16,027 nucleotides of DNA from MWCR01 sp041665165 (GCA_041665165.1 JBAYJJ010000029.1:1-16027), one strand, 5' to 3'; positions 1-7,557 are shown, counted from the stretch's first letter. Notes: generated by a model from the sequence alone, not told the origin. A program made the numbers and translations.

Positions 1-1391
1 ACGAACACGCGGATTTCGCGGCCAGCTTGGATGGCATATACCCTGTCCACGCCTGGTACGCCTGCTGCCACGGCCTCAAGCTCTTCCAAACGCTTGATGT
101 ATTGCTCAAGCGAGTCTTTCCTTGCTCCTGGGCGTGCACCGCTGATAGCATCAGCAGCTTTGACCAACACAGCTTCCAGCGTCTTCGGGCGATCCTCATG
201 GTGGCCAATGCAGTGGTACCAGACTTCTTCTGGGAACCCGAATTTCTTCAAAATCTGCATGCCTAATTCCGGGTGCCCGCCTTGCATGTCATGGTCAACA
301 GCCTTGCCAATGTCATGGAACAGACCGCCTTTTCTGGTGGATGTCACATTAGCGCCCAATTCTTCGGCCAGCATGGACGAGAGCAAAGAGACTTCAATTG
401 AGTGCTGCAGAACATTTTGTCCGTATGAGCTCCTGTATTTCAAGCGTCCGAGAATCTGCACAAGCTTGGGGTCAATGCCTGCCATGGAAATGCCGACCTG
501 GAACAAAGCGTCTTCGCCGGCTTTCTTGATGTCCAAAGCCAATTCTTTTTTGGCCTCGTCAACAGATTCCTCAATGCGCCCGGGGTGGATGCGTCCGTCC
601 AAAATCAGCTTGTCCAAAGCGCGCTTAGCCACCTGGCGGCGGATAGGGGAGAAGCCGGATACTGTAATCGCGTTCGGCGTGTCATCAATGATCAATTCGC
701 AGCCAGTCAAAGTCTCAAGCGTCTTGATGTTGCGGCCTTCGCGGCCGATAATGCGGCCCTTCATCTCATCGCTGGGCAAATCCACATGCGTGGTGGTTGT
801 CTCTACCACGTGCGATGCGGCAATGCGCTGGATGGCAACGCCCAAAATATTGTTGGCTTTGCGTTCAATCTCATCGCTTTCCAATTTTTCCAATTTACGG
901 ACGCGCGAGATCAAAGTCTCCTGATGTTTTTCCTCAACCAAAGCCAAGATGCGCTCTACGGCCTGGTCTTGGGTCAAGTTCGCGACTTCCTCAAGCTTCT
1001 TGATTTCCTCACCCTTCATCTCTTCCACTGACTTTTCTTTTTCCTCCAAAAGCTTGGACCTGGTCTCCAAGTTGGTCTTAATATTATCTACCTCAAGCAT
1101 CTTGGAACTGAAAGCAGCCTCGCGTTCGATCAGGAGGTTCTGCTGTTTCTTTGATTCCTCGTGCATCTTCTTTTCCTCAACCCTGGCTTCTTCCAAAATC
1201 TTAATCGCCTTGTCCTTGGCGCGGATCATTATTTCCTGCTCTTTGTTCTCAGCGCTCTTAACAAGATGTTCTGATTTAGCTTCAGCCTCTTCCAACGTGA
1301 GTTTCGCCTTTCTGGCCTTTTGCGTGTAAATGGCTGTAGCAATAGCTACGCCGACTCCTAGCCCAATCAATAATGCAATAAACGCGTACAT
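1..1391 (-). CDS. rny: Ribonuclease Y, C-terminus cut by window edge
   Basis: Membrane-anchored endoribonuclease that starts mRNA decay. The reverse-strand frame is open from the ATG at 1391 to the left edge (463 codons; the family is usually about 510-530, so some 50-60 C-terminal residues lie outside). In order: an N-terminal transmembrane helix (about residues 3-22), a long Glu/Lys-rich coiled coil (about 30-180), a KH domain with GRIIGREGRN near residue 215, and an HD domain with the metal-binding motif GGLFHDIGKA near residue 357. The last visible residues, AIQAGREIRVF, match the conserved end of the HD region. No SD precedes the ATG. Family assignment is secure; the exact start is less so. 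Confidence 0.96.
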   Translation of the reverse strand, partial: MYAFIALLIGLGVGVAIATAIYTQKARKAKLTLEEAEAKSEHLVKSAENKEQEIMIRAKDKAIKILEEARVEEKKMHEESKKQQNLLIEREAAFSSKMLEVDNIKTNLETRSKLLEEKEKSVEEMKGEEIKKLEEVANLTQDQAVERILALVEEKHQETLISRVRKLEKLESDEIERKANNILGVAIQRIAASHVVETTTTHVDLPSDEMKGRIIGREGRNIKTLETLTGCELIIDDTPNAITVSGFSPIRRQVAKRALDKLILDGRIHPGRIEESVDEAKKELALDIKKAGEDALFQVGISMAGIDPKLVQILGRLKYRSSYGQNVLQHSIEVSLLSSMLAEELGANVTSTRKGGLFHDIGKAVDHDMQGGHPELGMQILKKFGFPEEVWYHCIGHHEDRPKTLEAVLVKAADAISGARPGARKDSLEQYIKRLEELEAVAAGVPGVDRVYAIQAGREIRVF

Positions 1392-1615
1392 ATTTCATGC
1401 GCTCGAATCGCACTTAAATAAATTTGCGGCGCCTTAAACAATCGGGCCTTGCGAAATATCTATGAATTTGTTGAAAAATTCCATCCAAACATTAAATTCC
1501 GCATTTCCTTGTTCAAAAAGTGTTAGAGGGCCGCCTTATCCGTGCATCCGAGCGGGTAATTAAGACATTAAGCGGTAGGTACAATGTATCAGATTACGAA
1601 CTAAATGGCAAGATA

Positions 1616-1640
1616 TGAAAAAAGCCCCGAGTTAGGGCTT
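1616..1640 (-). terminator. Rho-independent terminator of the 1639-2052 gene
   Basis: On the minus strand AGCCC, loop TAACTCG, GGGCT is followed by a run of T. The stem begins at the stop codon itself. The hairpin is identical in sequence to the one at 2141-2163. Confidence 0.85.
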
Positions 1641-2052
1641 AGGTAGCCGAGGCCTTAGCAACTCGACGATCAAGTTCTTCGGCCACTTCTTCTATCATCG
1701 CGTTCGCTTCTGAGAGCCTATGAGCTAGTTGTTTGAGGTCTTGCGGCAGATCGGATCTGACAGCTATGACCTTGGCAGTTTCAGAATGAAAGTATTGAAG
1801 CCATGAAATACCAGTTGGGGTTGCTGGTACGCGATAGGATAAAGCTAGCACGGATGCGTGTTTTTCAAGGCGTTCCATGGCTGGAATCCAAATATTTAAT
1901 GCAAACAAATACTTGGATATCGGTTGCTCCATATCTGTCGTGGCCAGAGATAAGAGCGTGGAGACGCTGGATAGCACGGGTTGCCCGCGGAAAGAGAGCA
2001 GGATGCTTTTGAGCACCTCTCTATCAAAGAGCAATTTGAACCCTCTGTTCAT
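1639..2052 (-). CDS. Unknown 137-aa protein with C-terminal coiled coil
   Basis: I do not recognise a family. The ATG at 2052 has a good SD (AAGGAG, 8 nt spacing), its own promoter (2101-2129) and its own terminator, so it is very probably a real single-gene unit. The N-terminal two thirds is mixed hydrophobic/polar without a convincing membrane helix. The last about 40 residues are helical and acidic, predicted coiled coil, starting at LPQDL. The 236-aa protein encoded upstream (2162-2872) has a similar tail starting at LPQEL, so the two may share a C-terminal module. Location and function are unknown. Confidence 0.8.
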   Translation of the reverse strand: MNRGFKLLFDREVLKSILLSFRGQPVLSSVSTLLSLATTDMEQPISKYLFALNIWIPAMERLEKHASVLALSYRVPATPTGISWLQYFHSETAKVIAVRSDLPQDLKQLAHRLSEANAMIEEVAEELDRRVAKASAT

Positions 2053-2100
2053 GCTCCAAGCTCCTTAGTAAATGTCCAAAGGACGTTGTTTGTTAGGTCT

Positions 2101-2129
2101 TGAGTACCATGAAACTGTTTTCGCGTCAA
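2101..2129 (-). promoter_or_regulatory. Promoter of the 1639-2052 gene
   Basis: On the minus strand: -35 TTGACG (2124-2129), 17-nt spacer ending ATGG, -10 TACTCA (2101-2106), giving an extended -10 (TGG before the hexamer). The spacer end, -10 and 5' leader down to a GTCC-TTT-GGAC hairpin (2074-2084) are nearly identical to the promoter at 3127-3155. Confidence 0.7.
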
Positions 2130-2140
2130 CCATTGCATAC

Positions 2141-2163
2141 AAAAAAGCCCCGAGTTAGGGCTT
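2141..2163 (-). terminator. Rho-independent terminator of the 2162-2872 gene
   Basis: AGCCC, loop TAACTCG, GGGCT then six T on the minus strand. It abuts the TAA stop codon and is identical to the terminator at 1616-1640. Confidence 0.87.
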
Positions 2164-2872
2164 AGGCAGTCGTCTTGGTCTTGAGTGCGACACGTTCTGC
2201 TTCTGCGGCCTGGCAGCGATCTTCTTCGGCCAGGGCATCTTCCGCTGCCTTGAGTTCTCCGCTGACTCGAACGGCGTGATTGATTCTGGTCTCGAGTTCT
2301 TGAGGAAGATGATGCTCTTTTGCCATCACGCGGAACTGATCCACGTTATCGTGGTTCATAGGAGGAATCGCCTGATCTCTGAATCCGCTTTCTGGCAGAG
2401 TTCGATTCACCTCATCCGTCAGGATATCAAATTCCGTTTGTGCTGACTTTGCGCAACGGACGAGATGGATCGTACGGAAGGGTTTGCGCAGGATGCTTGC
2501 AATCAAACTCGTGCCAACCAGCGAAGATATGGCTGCGAATGCAAGCGGCACGGAGATTGTAGCTGTACTATCAAGCAATGCGGCCAACAAGAGAAAGATT
2601 GCAACGAATGCGTCTACTACGCAACATGCAACGCCGATGTAGATTATGCTTTTCCTGGTTTGAATCAGGGAATCAAAAGCCTCTCTGCGTGCATTTTTGT
2701 CAAAGAACAGCAGGAGTTCTCGCCCGTGAGTTCTTTTGCCAGGGCGTGATGGCAAGGCTTTTGGCTTATACCGGAGAACTAGGGTCATGATTCCAACAGG
2801 GATGGCAATGGCAAGCGAAAACGCGAGCAGTTGAACTGCTAGGTACTTCAGAGCGAAGAGTGCGTCGTACAT
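2162..2872 (-). CDS. Unknown 236-aa membrane protein with coiled-coil tail
   Basis: No family recognised. The ATG at 2872 follows an SD (GAGGAG, 6 nt spacing). Hydrophobic segments at about residues 7-33, 75-97 and 104-126 suggest three membrane helices, with a basic loop (KPKALPSRPGKRTHGRE) after the first. The C-terminal about 110 residues are soluble and end in an Ala/Glu-rich coiled coil that starts at LPQEL. It follows the two-helix protein 2906-3082 by 33 nt, in the same transcription unit. The coiled-coil tail resembles that of the 1639-2052 product, which hints at a shared partner. Confidence 0.82.
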   Translation of the reverse strand: MYDALFALKYLAVQLLAFSLAIAIPVGIMTLVLRYKPKALPSRPGKRTHGRELLLFFDKNARREAFDSLIQTRKSIIYIGVACCVVDAFVAIFLLLAALLDSTATISVPLAFAAISSLVGTSLIASILRKPFRTIHLVRCAKSAQTEFDILTDEVNRTLPESGFRDQAIPPMNHDNVDQFRVMAKEHHLPQELETRINHAVRVSGELKAAEDALAEEDRCQAAEAERVALKTKTTA

Positions 2873-2905
2873 CTCAGACTCCTCTCAGGTCTCTGATTTG
2901 GTTGC

Positions 2906-3082
2906 TCAGGGGCCGTTTTGTCCGAATTTTCTGCCGATAACAGACCAGAGAATGGCGTAAAGAGCATACGCAATTATGGTCAGGATGAATGCGAACCAAA
3001 AGTTCAGGCTGAGCCACTTGCTCAGTGTAAGATATAAGGCCGCAAAGCAGAACAGCTCGATGTATGTTCCAGTGTTCAGCAT
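2906..3082 (-). CDS. Small two-helix membrane protein (58 aa)
   Basis: The start ATG at 3082 is chosen because it has an SD (GGAGGG, 7 nt spacing); ATGs further upstream would lie in the conserved promoter/leader. Two hydrophobic segments, about residues 8-24 and 28-48, leave a basic C-terminus (GRKFGQNGP). It is the first gene of a two-gene unit with 2162-2872. No family recognised; the size and topology fit a small membrane accessory subunit, but this is inference only. Confidence 0.72.
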   Translation of the reverse strand: MLNTGTYIELFCFAALYLTLSKWLSLNFWFAFILTIIAYALYAILWSVIGRKFGQNGP

Positions 3083-3126
3083 CGCAATTCCCTCCGGGTG
3101 TCCAAAGGACGTTATTTGTTGCATCT

Positions 3127-3155
3127 TGAGTACCATGAAACGTGCAACCTGTCAA
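3127..3155 (-). promoter_or_regulatory. Promoter of the 3082-2162 unit
   Basis: On the minus strand: -35 TTGACA (3150-3155), 17-nt spacer, -10 TACTCA (3127-3132) preceded by TGG. The leader downstream carries the same GTCC-TTT-GGAC hairpin (3100-3110) as the neighbouring unit. Confidence 0.78.
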
Positions 3156-3165
3156 AGACAGGGCT

Positions 3166-3262
3166 TAACCCTCAACGCTGAACCCTCAACACCAAAACAC
3201 AGCTACTTCCTACTTCCTGGGTTGAAGCTATCGTCTACGGTCTACTGTCTAAAAGCTATCCA
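3166..3262. repeat. Heptad-period repeat array reaching into the truB 3' end
   Basis: Two runs with a 7-nt period. From 3166 words such as TTAACCC, TCAACGC, TGAACCC. From 3203 CTACTTC twice, then after an 11-nt break words starting CTA at 3228, 3235, 3242, 3249 and 3256. The word at 3249 contains the truB stop codon (read on the minus strand). It fills the gap between truB and the 3082 promoter. Confidence 0.75.
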
Positions 3263-3914
3263 GTTTCTTCGCATCCTCAATTTTGAATTCCCCGATTCTC
3301 GTTCTCCGGAGCGCTGTCAGATACGCGCCGCAACCTAGATCCCGACCAATGTCGCGCGCCAAAGCCCGTATATATGTACCAGACGAGCAAGAGACCTCCA
3401 GCGTCAAAAAAGGCCAAGAGTATTCTAAGACTTTCAAGCCGCTGATGGTCACCATCTTTTTCGGCAATTCAACAGTCGCGCCCAGTCCTTTGCGCGCCAG
3501 TTCATACATTTTTTGGCCTTTGATCTTTTTGGCACTATAAAGCGGGGAAGTCTGCTCAAATGTCCCTCTATACTTTTTCAAAGCCTCTTCAACCGCGTCC
3601 CGTGTTGGGGTTTTGGAGCTACGAGCTACGAGTTGCGAGCTACGAGTTTCGACGATTTCCCCCTCCGGGTCATCTGTCGTACTGGTTGCTCCGAGCCGCG
3701 CAGTCGCCAGGTAAGTCTTATCCAGTCCAACGAGTTCAGTCAGCTTCTTTGTTCCCGGGCCAATGCCCAAGATAAGCAAACCAGTCGCAAACGGGTCCAA
3801 AGTGCCAGCATGACCGATTTTCCGTATCTTAAAAATCCTGCGTGCAGCATCCACCACATCGTGGCTGGTTATGCCAGCAGGCTTGTCTACCAGGAGCAGT
3901 TCAGGGGCATTCAT
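3249..3914 (-). CDS. truB: tRNA pseudouridine(55) synthase TruB
   Basis: Isomerises U55 to pseudouridine in the T-loop of tRNAs. The 221-aa product starts MNAPELLLVDKPAGITSHDV, the conserved TruB N-terminus. GHAGTLDPFATGLL carries the catalytic Asp (residue 40), and later motifs include SPLYSAKKIKGQKMYELAR and SCSSGTYIRALARDIG. A longer open frame reaches 4058, but the family start and a promoter 6 nt before 3914 favour 3914. The protein ends just after the catalytic fold, without an added PUA domain. Odd: residues about 87-100 (RSSQLVARSS region) are encoded by a heptad repeat array. No SD. Confidence 0.95.
   Translation of the reverse strand: MNAPELLLVDKPAGITSHDVVDAARRIFKIRKIGHAGTLDPFATGLLILGIGPGTKKLTELVGLDKTYLATARLGATSTTDDPEGEIVETRSSQLVARSSKTPTRDAVEEALKKYRGTFEQTSPLYSAKKIKGQKMYELARKGLGATVELPKKMVTISGLKVLEYSWPFLTLEVSCSSGTYIRALARDIGRDLGCGAYLTALRRTRIGEFKIEDAKKLDSF
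3616..3657. repeat. Heptad repeat inside the truB coding region
   Basis: Five words beginning GAG (GAGCTAC three times, GAGTTGC, GAGTTTC) and a sixth related word, GACGATT, run head to tail with a period of exactly 7. Six words make 42 bp, 14 codons, so the frame is kept. It falls between the GATSTTDDPEGE and DAVEEALKKYRG parts of TruB, a surface-variable stretch. Confidence 0.8.
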
Positions 3915-3920
3915 GCGTCT

Positions 3921-3949
3921 ATCTTGACATTTGTTGAAAAATATGGCAA
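3921..3949 (-). promoter_or_regulatory. truB promoter, predicts leaderless mRNA
   Basis: On the minus strand: TTGCCA (3944-3949), 17-nt spacer, CAAGAT (3921-3926), then only 6 nt to the ATG at 3914. The -10 match is weak, but the spacing repeats that of infB and trmD. Confidence 0.5.
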
Positions 3950-3987
3950 AAATATACCCTCGTTCAACCTTGGACAAAGAGGTGGGT

Positions 3988-4593
3988 ATGGGCAAAAGCA
4001 ATCTCAGGGGATATGTTATCGATGACATCAGCTTTCCTTGTTTGGATAGGCTGAACAACGACCACTACGAGGGCATGCTGCCGGTCCTGAAGCGAAGCGG
4101 CAACAACCAGGAAGCTATGGTGAAATACCCATGTGGCCATCGCATGGATGACCTTTTCGTCGTCCGCTGTCCGGAAAACATGAAGCCAGACTGCAAGGGC
4201 CTCGTAGTCAAGGTATCGCGACAGTTTACTTCTTTGCGCGACTTCATCCTCTTTGACCCGCGCAAGAACGTGTTTGAGAAGCTGCCCAGGGTCACGCACC
4301 AGTGCCCCACATGCTTTTTCAAGCCTTTGCTGTTCAAGTATCCCTGCTGCTGCAGTTGCGGCAAGCCCATCTTGGTAGGCGACACTGTCCACTTGGCGGA
4401 AAAGAGGGAGAAGGGGATTACGCGGATGGGCATCATGCGAGCCGTCCAAGGAGGCAGGAACTTCTTGGTGCGCTGCACCCAGGGCGAGTGCGGCCGAAAG
4501 CGTAAACGAGCTCTGCTCGTTTGGGACGGCGAAAAGCTTGTGCCATTCCGGGACTATGCAGAAAAAGCCAAGCCCGGTCGTCGCGCAGCCTAG
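3988..4593 (+). CDS. Cys-rich, probably zinc-binding protein (201 aa), unknown
   Basis: No family recognised. The ATG at 3988 has an SD (GAGG, 5 nt spacing); an earlier in-frame ATG at 3931 lies within the divergent truB promoter region. Cysteines occur as candidate metal knuckles: YPCGH (C49), C61 and C69, CPTC (C106/C109), CCCSC (C120-C124) and CTQGEC (C163/C168), which suggests two or three zinc-binding units joined by basic and beta-rich segments. The C-terminus is basic (KRKRALLVWDG, KAKPGRRAA), compatible with nucleic-acid binding. It has its own terminator and stands alone. Confidence 0.82.
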   Translation: MGKSNLRGYVIDDISFPCLDRLNNDHYEGMLPVLKRSGNNQEAMVKYPCGHRMDDLFVVRCPENMKPDCKGLVVKVSRQFTSLRDFILFDPRKNVFEKLPRVTHQCPTCFFKPLLFKYPCCCSCGKPILVGDTVHLAEKREKGITRMGIMRAVQGGRNFLVRCTQGECGRKRKRALLVWDGEKLVPFRDYAEKAKPGRRAA

Positions 4594-4611
4594 CTGTACT
4601 TTTACTCCCAC

Positions 4612-4641
4612 CCGTTTGCCACTCGGCAAGCGGTTTTTTTT
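4612..4641 (+). terminator. Terminator of the Cys-rich gene
   Basis: CCGTTTGCC, loop ACTC, GGCAAGCGG (9 bp with one wobble) followed by eight T. Confidence 0.92.
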
Positions 4642-4642
4642 A

Positions 4643-4720
4643 TCGCTGCGCTCGTACGAATTATGAATTTGTATGCGAATGTACGAATTCGTATATTCGT
4701 TCGTATTCGTAATTCGTACC
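4643..4720. repeat. ACGAAT-word repeat, inverted, copy 1
   Basis: A stretch of TACGAAT-like words, then the same words in reverse complement, forming an imperfect palindrome. It follows the terminator T-run directly and starts TCGCTGCGCTCGTACGAATT, which also follows the terminator at 11443-11468. Bases 4686-4719 are the exact reverse complement of 11482-11515 (34 nt). Confidence 0.85.
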
Positions 4721-4730
4721 TCCATTCCTG

Positions 4731-4759
4731 TTGACAATAAAGCTAAAAAAACGTAGAAT
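4731..4759 (+). promoter_or_regulatory. infB promoter, predicts leaderless mRNA
   Basis: TTGACA (4731-4736), 17-nt spacer, TAGAAT (4754-4759). The ATG at 4767 is 7 nt after the -10, at the expected transcription start. Confidence 0.85.
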
Positions 4760-4766
4760 ACTGTCT

Positions 4767-6794
4767 ATGAATGTAAGTGATTTGGCCCGGAGATTAAAGG
4801 TAACTCCGCAAGAACTCTTGGATAAGCTCCCAGAGCTTGGTTTTGATATCGGCGCCAGGGCCATCAAAATAGACAACCAGATGGCTGAGAAGATTTTCCG
4901 CAAGTGGATAGAGAAACTGCGCCGTGAACGCTTGCGCGGACAGCTTTTGGCCACGAGCAAGAGCTCGCAGATCGGTGATGAGAATGCGCCGCCTAAAAAG
5001 GAAATCAGCTTGCCTTCCATAATCGTGGTGCGCGAACTGGCCGGCAAACTTAATTTGCCTGTCACGCGCGTGATCCAAGAACTGATGCGCGCCGGCATTT
5101 TGGCTTCGCAGAACGAGCGCCTTGATTTTGAGACAGCGGCCATCATTGCCGATGAACTTGGCTTTGCGGCCAAGCGCGAAGAAGAGGGCAAAGACAGTGA
5201 TGAGACGATTGAAGCTCAGGATCGCATGAAGGATATTATCCAGAACGAACAGCAAGTGGATCTATTGACCCGCCCACCGGTCGTTGTAGTCATGGGCCAC
5301 GTGGACCATGGCAAGACCAAGACTTTGGATGCAATTCGCAGGACTAACGTGGTTGAGGGCGAAGCTGGAGGCATTACTCAGCATATCGGCGCCTACCAAG
5401 TCGTGCGCAAAAACCGTTTGATTACTTTTATTGATACTCCGGGCCACGAGGCTTTTACTGTCATGCGCTCGCGCGGCGCCAAAGTGGCAGACATTGCCAT
5501 CTTAGTAGTCGCCGCAGATGATGGCGTCCAACCCCAGACCAAAGAAGTCATTGATATCATCAAAGCCGCGCATTTGCCGTTTATCGTGGCCTTGAACAAA
5601 ATCGATAAGCCTGAGGCTGACCCGGATCGCGTCTTGTCCCAATTGGCAGATGCCGGCGTCACGACCGAGGCTTGGGGCGGCACAACTCCAGTAGTCAAAA
5701 TCTCAGCCAAGCAAGGCTTGGGCATTGATGATCTGTTGGAAATGATTTTGCTTTTGGCAGACATGAACGCGGATCAGATCAGGGCCAACCCGAATCGTTT
5801 GGCAGCCGGTACCATAATCGAATCCAAAGTCAACAAAGCAGAAGGCCCTGTGGCGACTGTCTTGATCCAATCCGGCACATTGCACCGCAATGACTGGATC
5901 GGCATTTCTGGCGCCTTGTGCGGCCGCGTGCGTGCCATGCGCAACTGGAAGGGCGAAGTAGTGGACGAGGCTTTGCCAGGCATGCCAGTCAAAGTTTTGG
6001 GTTTCAAAGTCGCGCCCGCAGTCGGCGACATTCTTGAGGTCCCGGAAGACGTCAAAACACTTGAAAAGAAAAAGGCCAAGACAGGCATGCAGATCGCTAA
6101 CCAGTTCACTGCCATCAAAGCGCCTAAGCAGGAGGGCGATGCGGCCAGCGGCAAGATAATGTTGAATATAGTCATCAAGGCTGATGTGCTTGGCTCGCTT
6201 GAGGCCATCTTGGGCACTTTGGAAAAAATCCAGCACGAAGTCGTGGGCGTGGAAATCATCAAAAAAGGCTTGGGCAATATCACGGAAGGCGATGTTGAGA
6301 GCGCTGCCGCGGCCCAGCCGAGCATTGTTTATGGCTTTAACACAGTCGCGACCCCGCAGGCTTTGGTTTTGGCGCGCGAAAAGAAAGTCGAAGTCAACCA
6401 GGTCAAGATCATTTACGAGTTGATCGACGATATCATCGAAAGATTGAACAAGATGCTGCCGCCCGAAGTCATCAGGACGCCGCTGGGCACAGGCGAAGTC
6501 GTGGCTGTCTTTAGGACTGAGAAAGAACGCATGGTCGTTGGTGTGCGCTTAAAGCAAGGCAAAGCCATCAGCCCGGCTAAGATGATTATTTGGCGCAAAG
6601 AAAATGGCGAGGAACAGCCGGTTGGCCAAGGCGAAGTGGAATCCATCCAGGTGGGCAAGGAAAAAGTCCGCGAAGTCTACATGGGCCAGGAATGCGGTAT
6701 TTCATATCATGGCAAAGAAAAACTCCAGCCTGGAGATCGTCTAGAAATTTTCAGCGAAGAATCCAAAGTCAGAAAAGTAGAGATGCCGAGATAA
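4767..6794 (+). CDS. infB: Translation initiation factor IF-2
   Basis: GTPase that places initiator tRNA on the 30S subunit and promotes subunit joining. 675 aa, shorter than E. coli IF-2 (890) because the N-terminal region is brief. Two IF2-N-type modules are visible (residues about 1-50, and about 85-140 with IIVVRELAGKLNLPVTRVIQ). The G domain has GHVDHGKT, GGITQHIGA, DTPGHEAF, NKID and SAK. Domains II-IV follow, ending RLEIFSEESKVRKVEMPR. The P-loop reads GKTK where most IF-2s have GKTS or GKTT. Start 4767 is chosen over an open frame from 4731 because 4731 is the -35 box. No SD. Confidence 0.98.
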   Translation: MNVSDLARRLKVTPQELLDKLPELGFDIGARAIKIDNQMAEKIFRKWIEKLRRERLRGQLLATSKSSQIGDENAPPKKEISLPSIIVVRELAGKLNLPVTRVIQELMRAGILASQNERLDFETAAIIADELGFAAKREEEGKDSDETIEAQDRMKDIIQNEQQVDLLTRPPVVVVMGHVDHGKTKTLDAIRRTNVVEGEAGGITQHIGAYQVVRKNRLITFIDTPGHEAFTVMRSRGAKVADIAILVVAADDGVQPQTKEVIDIIKAAHLPFIVALNKIDKPEADPDRVLSQLADAGVTTEAWGGTTPVVKISAKQGLGIDDLLEMILLLADMNADQIRANPNRLAAGTIIESKVNKAEGPVATVLIQSGTLHRNDWIGISGALCGRVRAMRNWKGEVVDEALPGMPVKVLGFKVAPAVGDILEVPEDVKTLEKKKAKTGMQIANQFTAIKAPKQEGDAASGKIMLNIVIKADVLGSLEAILGTLEKIQHEVVGVEIIKKGLGNITEGDVESAAAAQPSIVYGFNTVATPQALVLAREKKVEVNQVKIIYELIDDIIERLNKMLPPEVIRTPLGTGEVVAVFRTEKERMVVGVRLKQGKAISPAKMIIWRKENGEEQPVGQGEVESIQVGKEKVREVYMGQECGISYHGKEKLQPGDRLEIFSEESKVRKVEMPR

Positions 6795-6869
6795 CTGACA
6801 ACTGCAAACTGACAACTTACAAGAGTTACCTGGCCACTCTTGTCAGTTGTCAGTTGTGAGTTTATAAGT
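6793..6869. repeat. Heptad repeat forming a 20-bp hairpin after infB
   Basis: Words AACTGAC/AACTGCA/AACTTAC run from the infB stop codon, then reverse-complement words (GTCAGTT) return. Bases 6807-6826 pair with 6836-6855 over 20 positions with one mismatch, around a 9-nt loop (TACCTGGCC). No T-run follows, so it is not a standard intrinsic terminator; it may be an mRNA 3'-end barrier. Confidence 0.85.
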
Positions 6870-6870
6870 C

Positions 6871-6899
6871 TTGCGCGAAATTATTCCGGGGCGTATCTT
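6871..6899 (+). promoter_or_regulatory. Possible trxA promoter
   Basis: TTGCGC (6871-6876), 17-nt spacer, TATCTT (6894-6899). Weak matches, but the only spaced pair seen before the trxA ATG. Confidence 0.35.
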
Positions 6900-6928
6900 T
6901 TAGTCTCACTATTCTTTTAGCTTATATT

Positions 6929-7246
6929 ATGGAAATCACATTTACAGATTCAAACTTCAATGACGAGGTCCTTAAATCACAAACGCCTGTTTTGGTGGAT
7001 TTTTGGGCGCCTTGGTGCGGCCCGTGCCGCATGATGGCCCCGATTGTAGAGGAATTGGCCGGTGAATTAGACGGCCAGATCAAAATCGGCAAGCTCAATG
7101 TTGATGAAAACGGCGTCACAGCCCAAAACTACGGCATCATGTCCATCCCGACATTTTTGGTCTTCAAGGGCGGACAGGTCGTAGAACAAATTGTCGGCGG
7201 AATGACCAAGGATGCGCTCAAGGAAAAGGTCTTGAAACACGTCTAA
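6929..7246 (+). CDS. trxA: Thioredoxin
   Basis: Cytoplasmic protein-disulfide reductase. 105 aa, the normal length. VLVDFWAPWCGPCRMMAPIV holds the WCGPC redox site (Cys at about residues 31 and 34). The cis-Pro loop is visible as MSIPTFLVFKGG, and the fold ends with a C-terminal helix. No signal peptide. No SD precedes the ATG at 6929, as for the other core genes here. It lies between infB and a convergent small gene; no thioredoxin reductase is seen in the window. Confidence 0.97.
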   Translation: MEITFTDSNFNDEVLKSQTPVLVDFWAPWCGPCRMMAPIVEELAGELDGQIKIGKLNVDENGVTAQNYGIMSIPTFLVFKGGQVVEQIVGGMTKDALKEKVLKHV

Positions 7247-7268
7247 CAAAAAAGACCCAGGCGGGTCT
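7247..7268 (-). terminator. Terminator of the 7267-7557 gene
   Basis: On the minus strand AGACCC, loop GCCT, GGGTCT, then six T. The TAG stop codon (7267-7269) is part of the stem. It lies directly after the convergent trxA stop. Confidence 0.87.
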
Positions 7269-7557
7269 AGAAGTGCTTTCTGGTTCTCTGAAGAACAAGA
7301 ATGTGGGTGGCGAGTGAGGCGAAAGAGCTGATGAGCAACAAGAGCGTCAACAGAATGCCATAGATCCTGAACTCGTCCAAGAACGGGTTGATGAAAATCA
7401 GGTATATGGCAGCACCGGTCAGCATGCCGACTGCTTGGATTGCCATAAAAGCATAAATCAATGGGTTGTGCCTTGGCCCAGGCGGCAAGGTGGGCATGGA
7501 GCTTTCGCTGGAAACCGGACGGAGGCTGTCTCCTGGCTGTTTGATATGTGCTGGCAT
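7267..7557 (-). CDS. Small two-helix membrane protein (96 aa)
   Basis: Unknown family. The ATG at 7557 has an SD (GGAGGG, 4 nt spacing). The first about 30 residues are polar and Pro/Ser-rich (MPTLPPGPRHNP). Two hydrophobic segments follow, at about residues 33-55 and 63-87, ending in a basic tail (LQRTRKHF). Layout (own promoter, strong SD, terminator on the stop codon) matches the other small membrane genes at 2906 and 11541. It may sit in the inner membrane with both ends on the same side; the role is unknown. Confidence 0.75.
   Translation of the reverse strand: MPAHIKQPGDSLRPVSSESSMPTLPPGPRHNPLIYAFMAIQAVGMLTGAAIYLIFINPFLDEFRIYGILLTLLLLISSFASLATHILVLQRTRKHF

Noticed and set aside
31..924. 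Long + strand open frame of 297 codons
   Set aside because: It is antisense to rny, whose reverse-strand frame shows KH and HD motifs; the + product is Ser-rich and matches no family pattern.
1392..1615. Search for a tRNA or small gene between rny and the 1639 terminator
   Set aside because: No T-arm consensus, acceptor pairing or SD-led ORF seen; it probably holds only the rny upstream region, where no clear promoter could be chosen.
3964..4737. Long - strand open frames opposite the Cys-rich gene
   Set aside because: The + frame has an SD, clustered CxxC motifs and a terminator in the right place; the antisense frames have none and run through the terminator and repeat.
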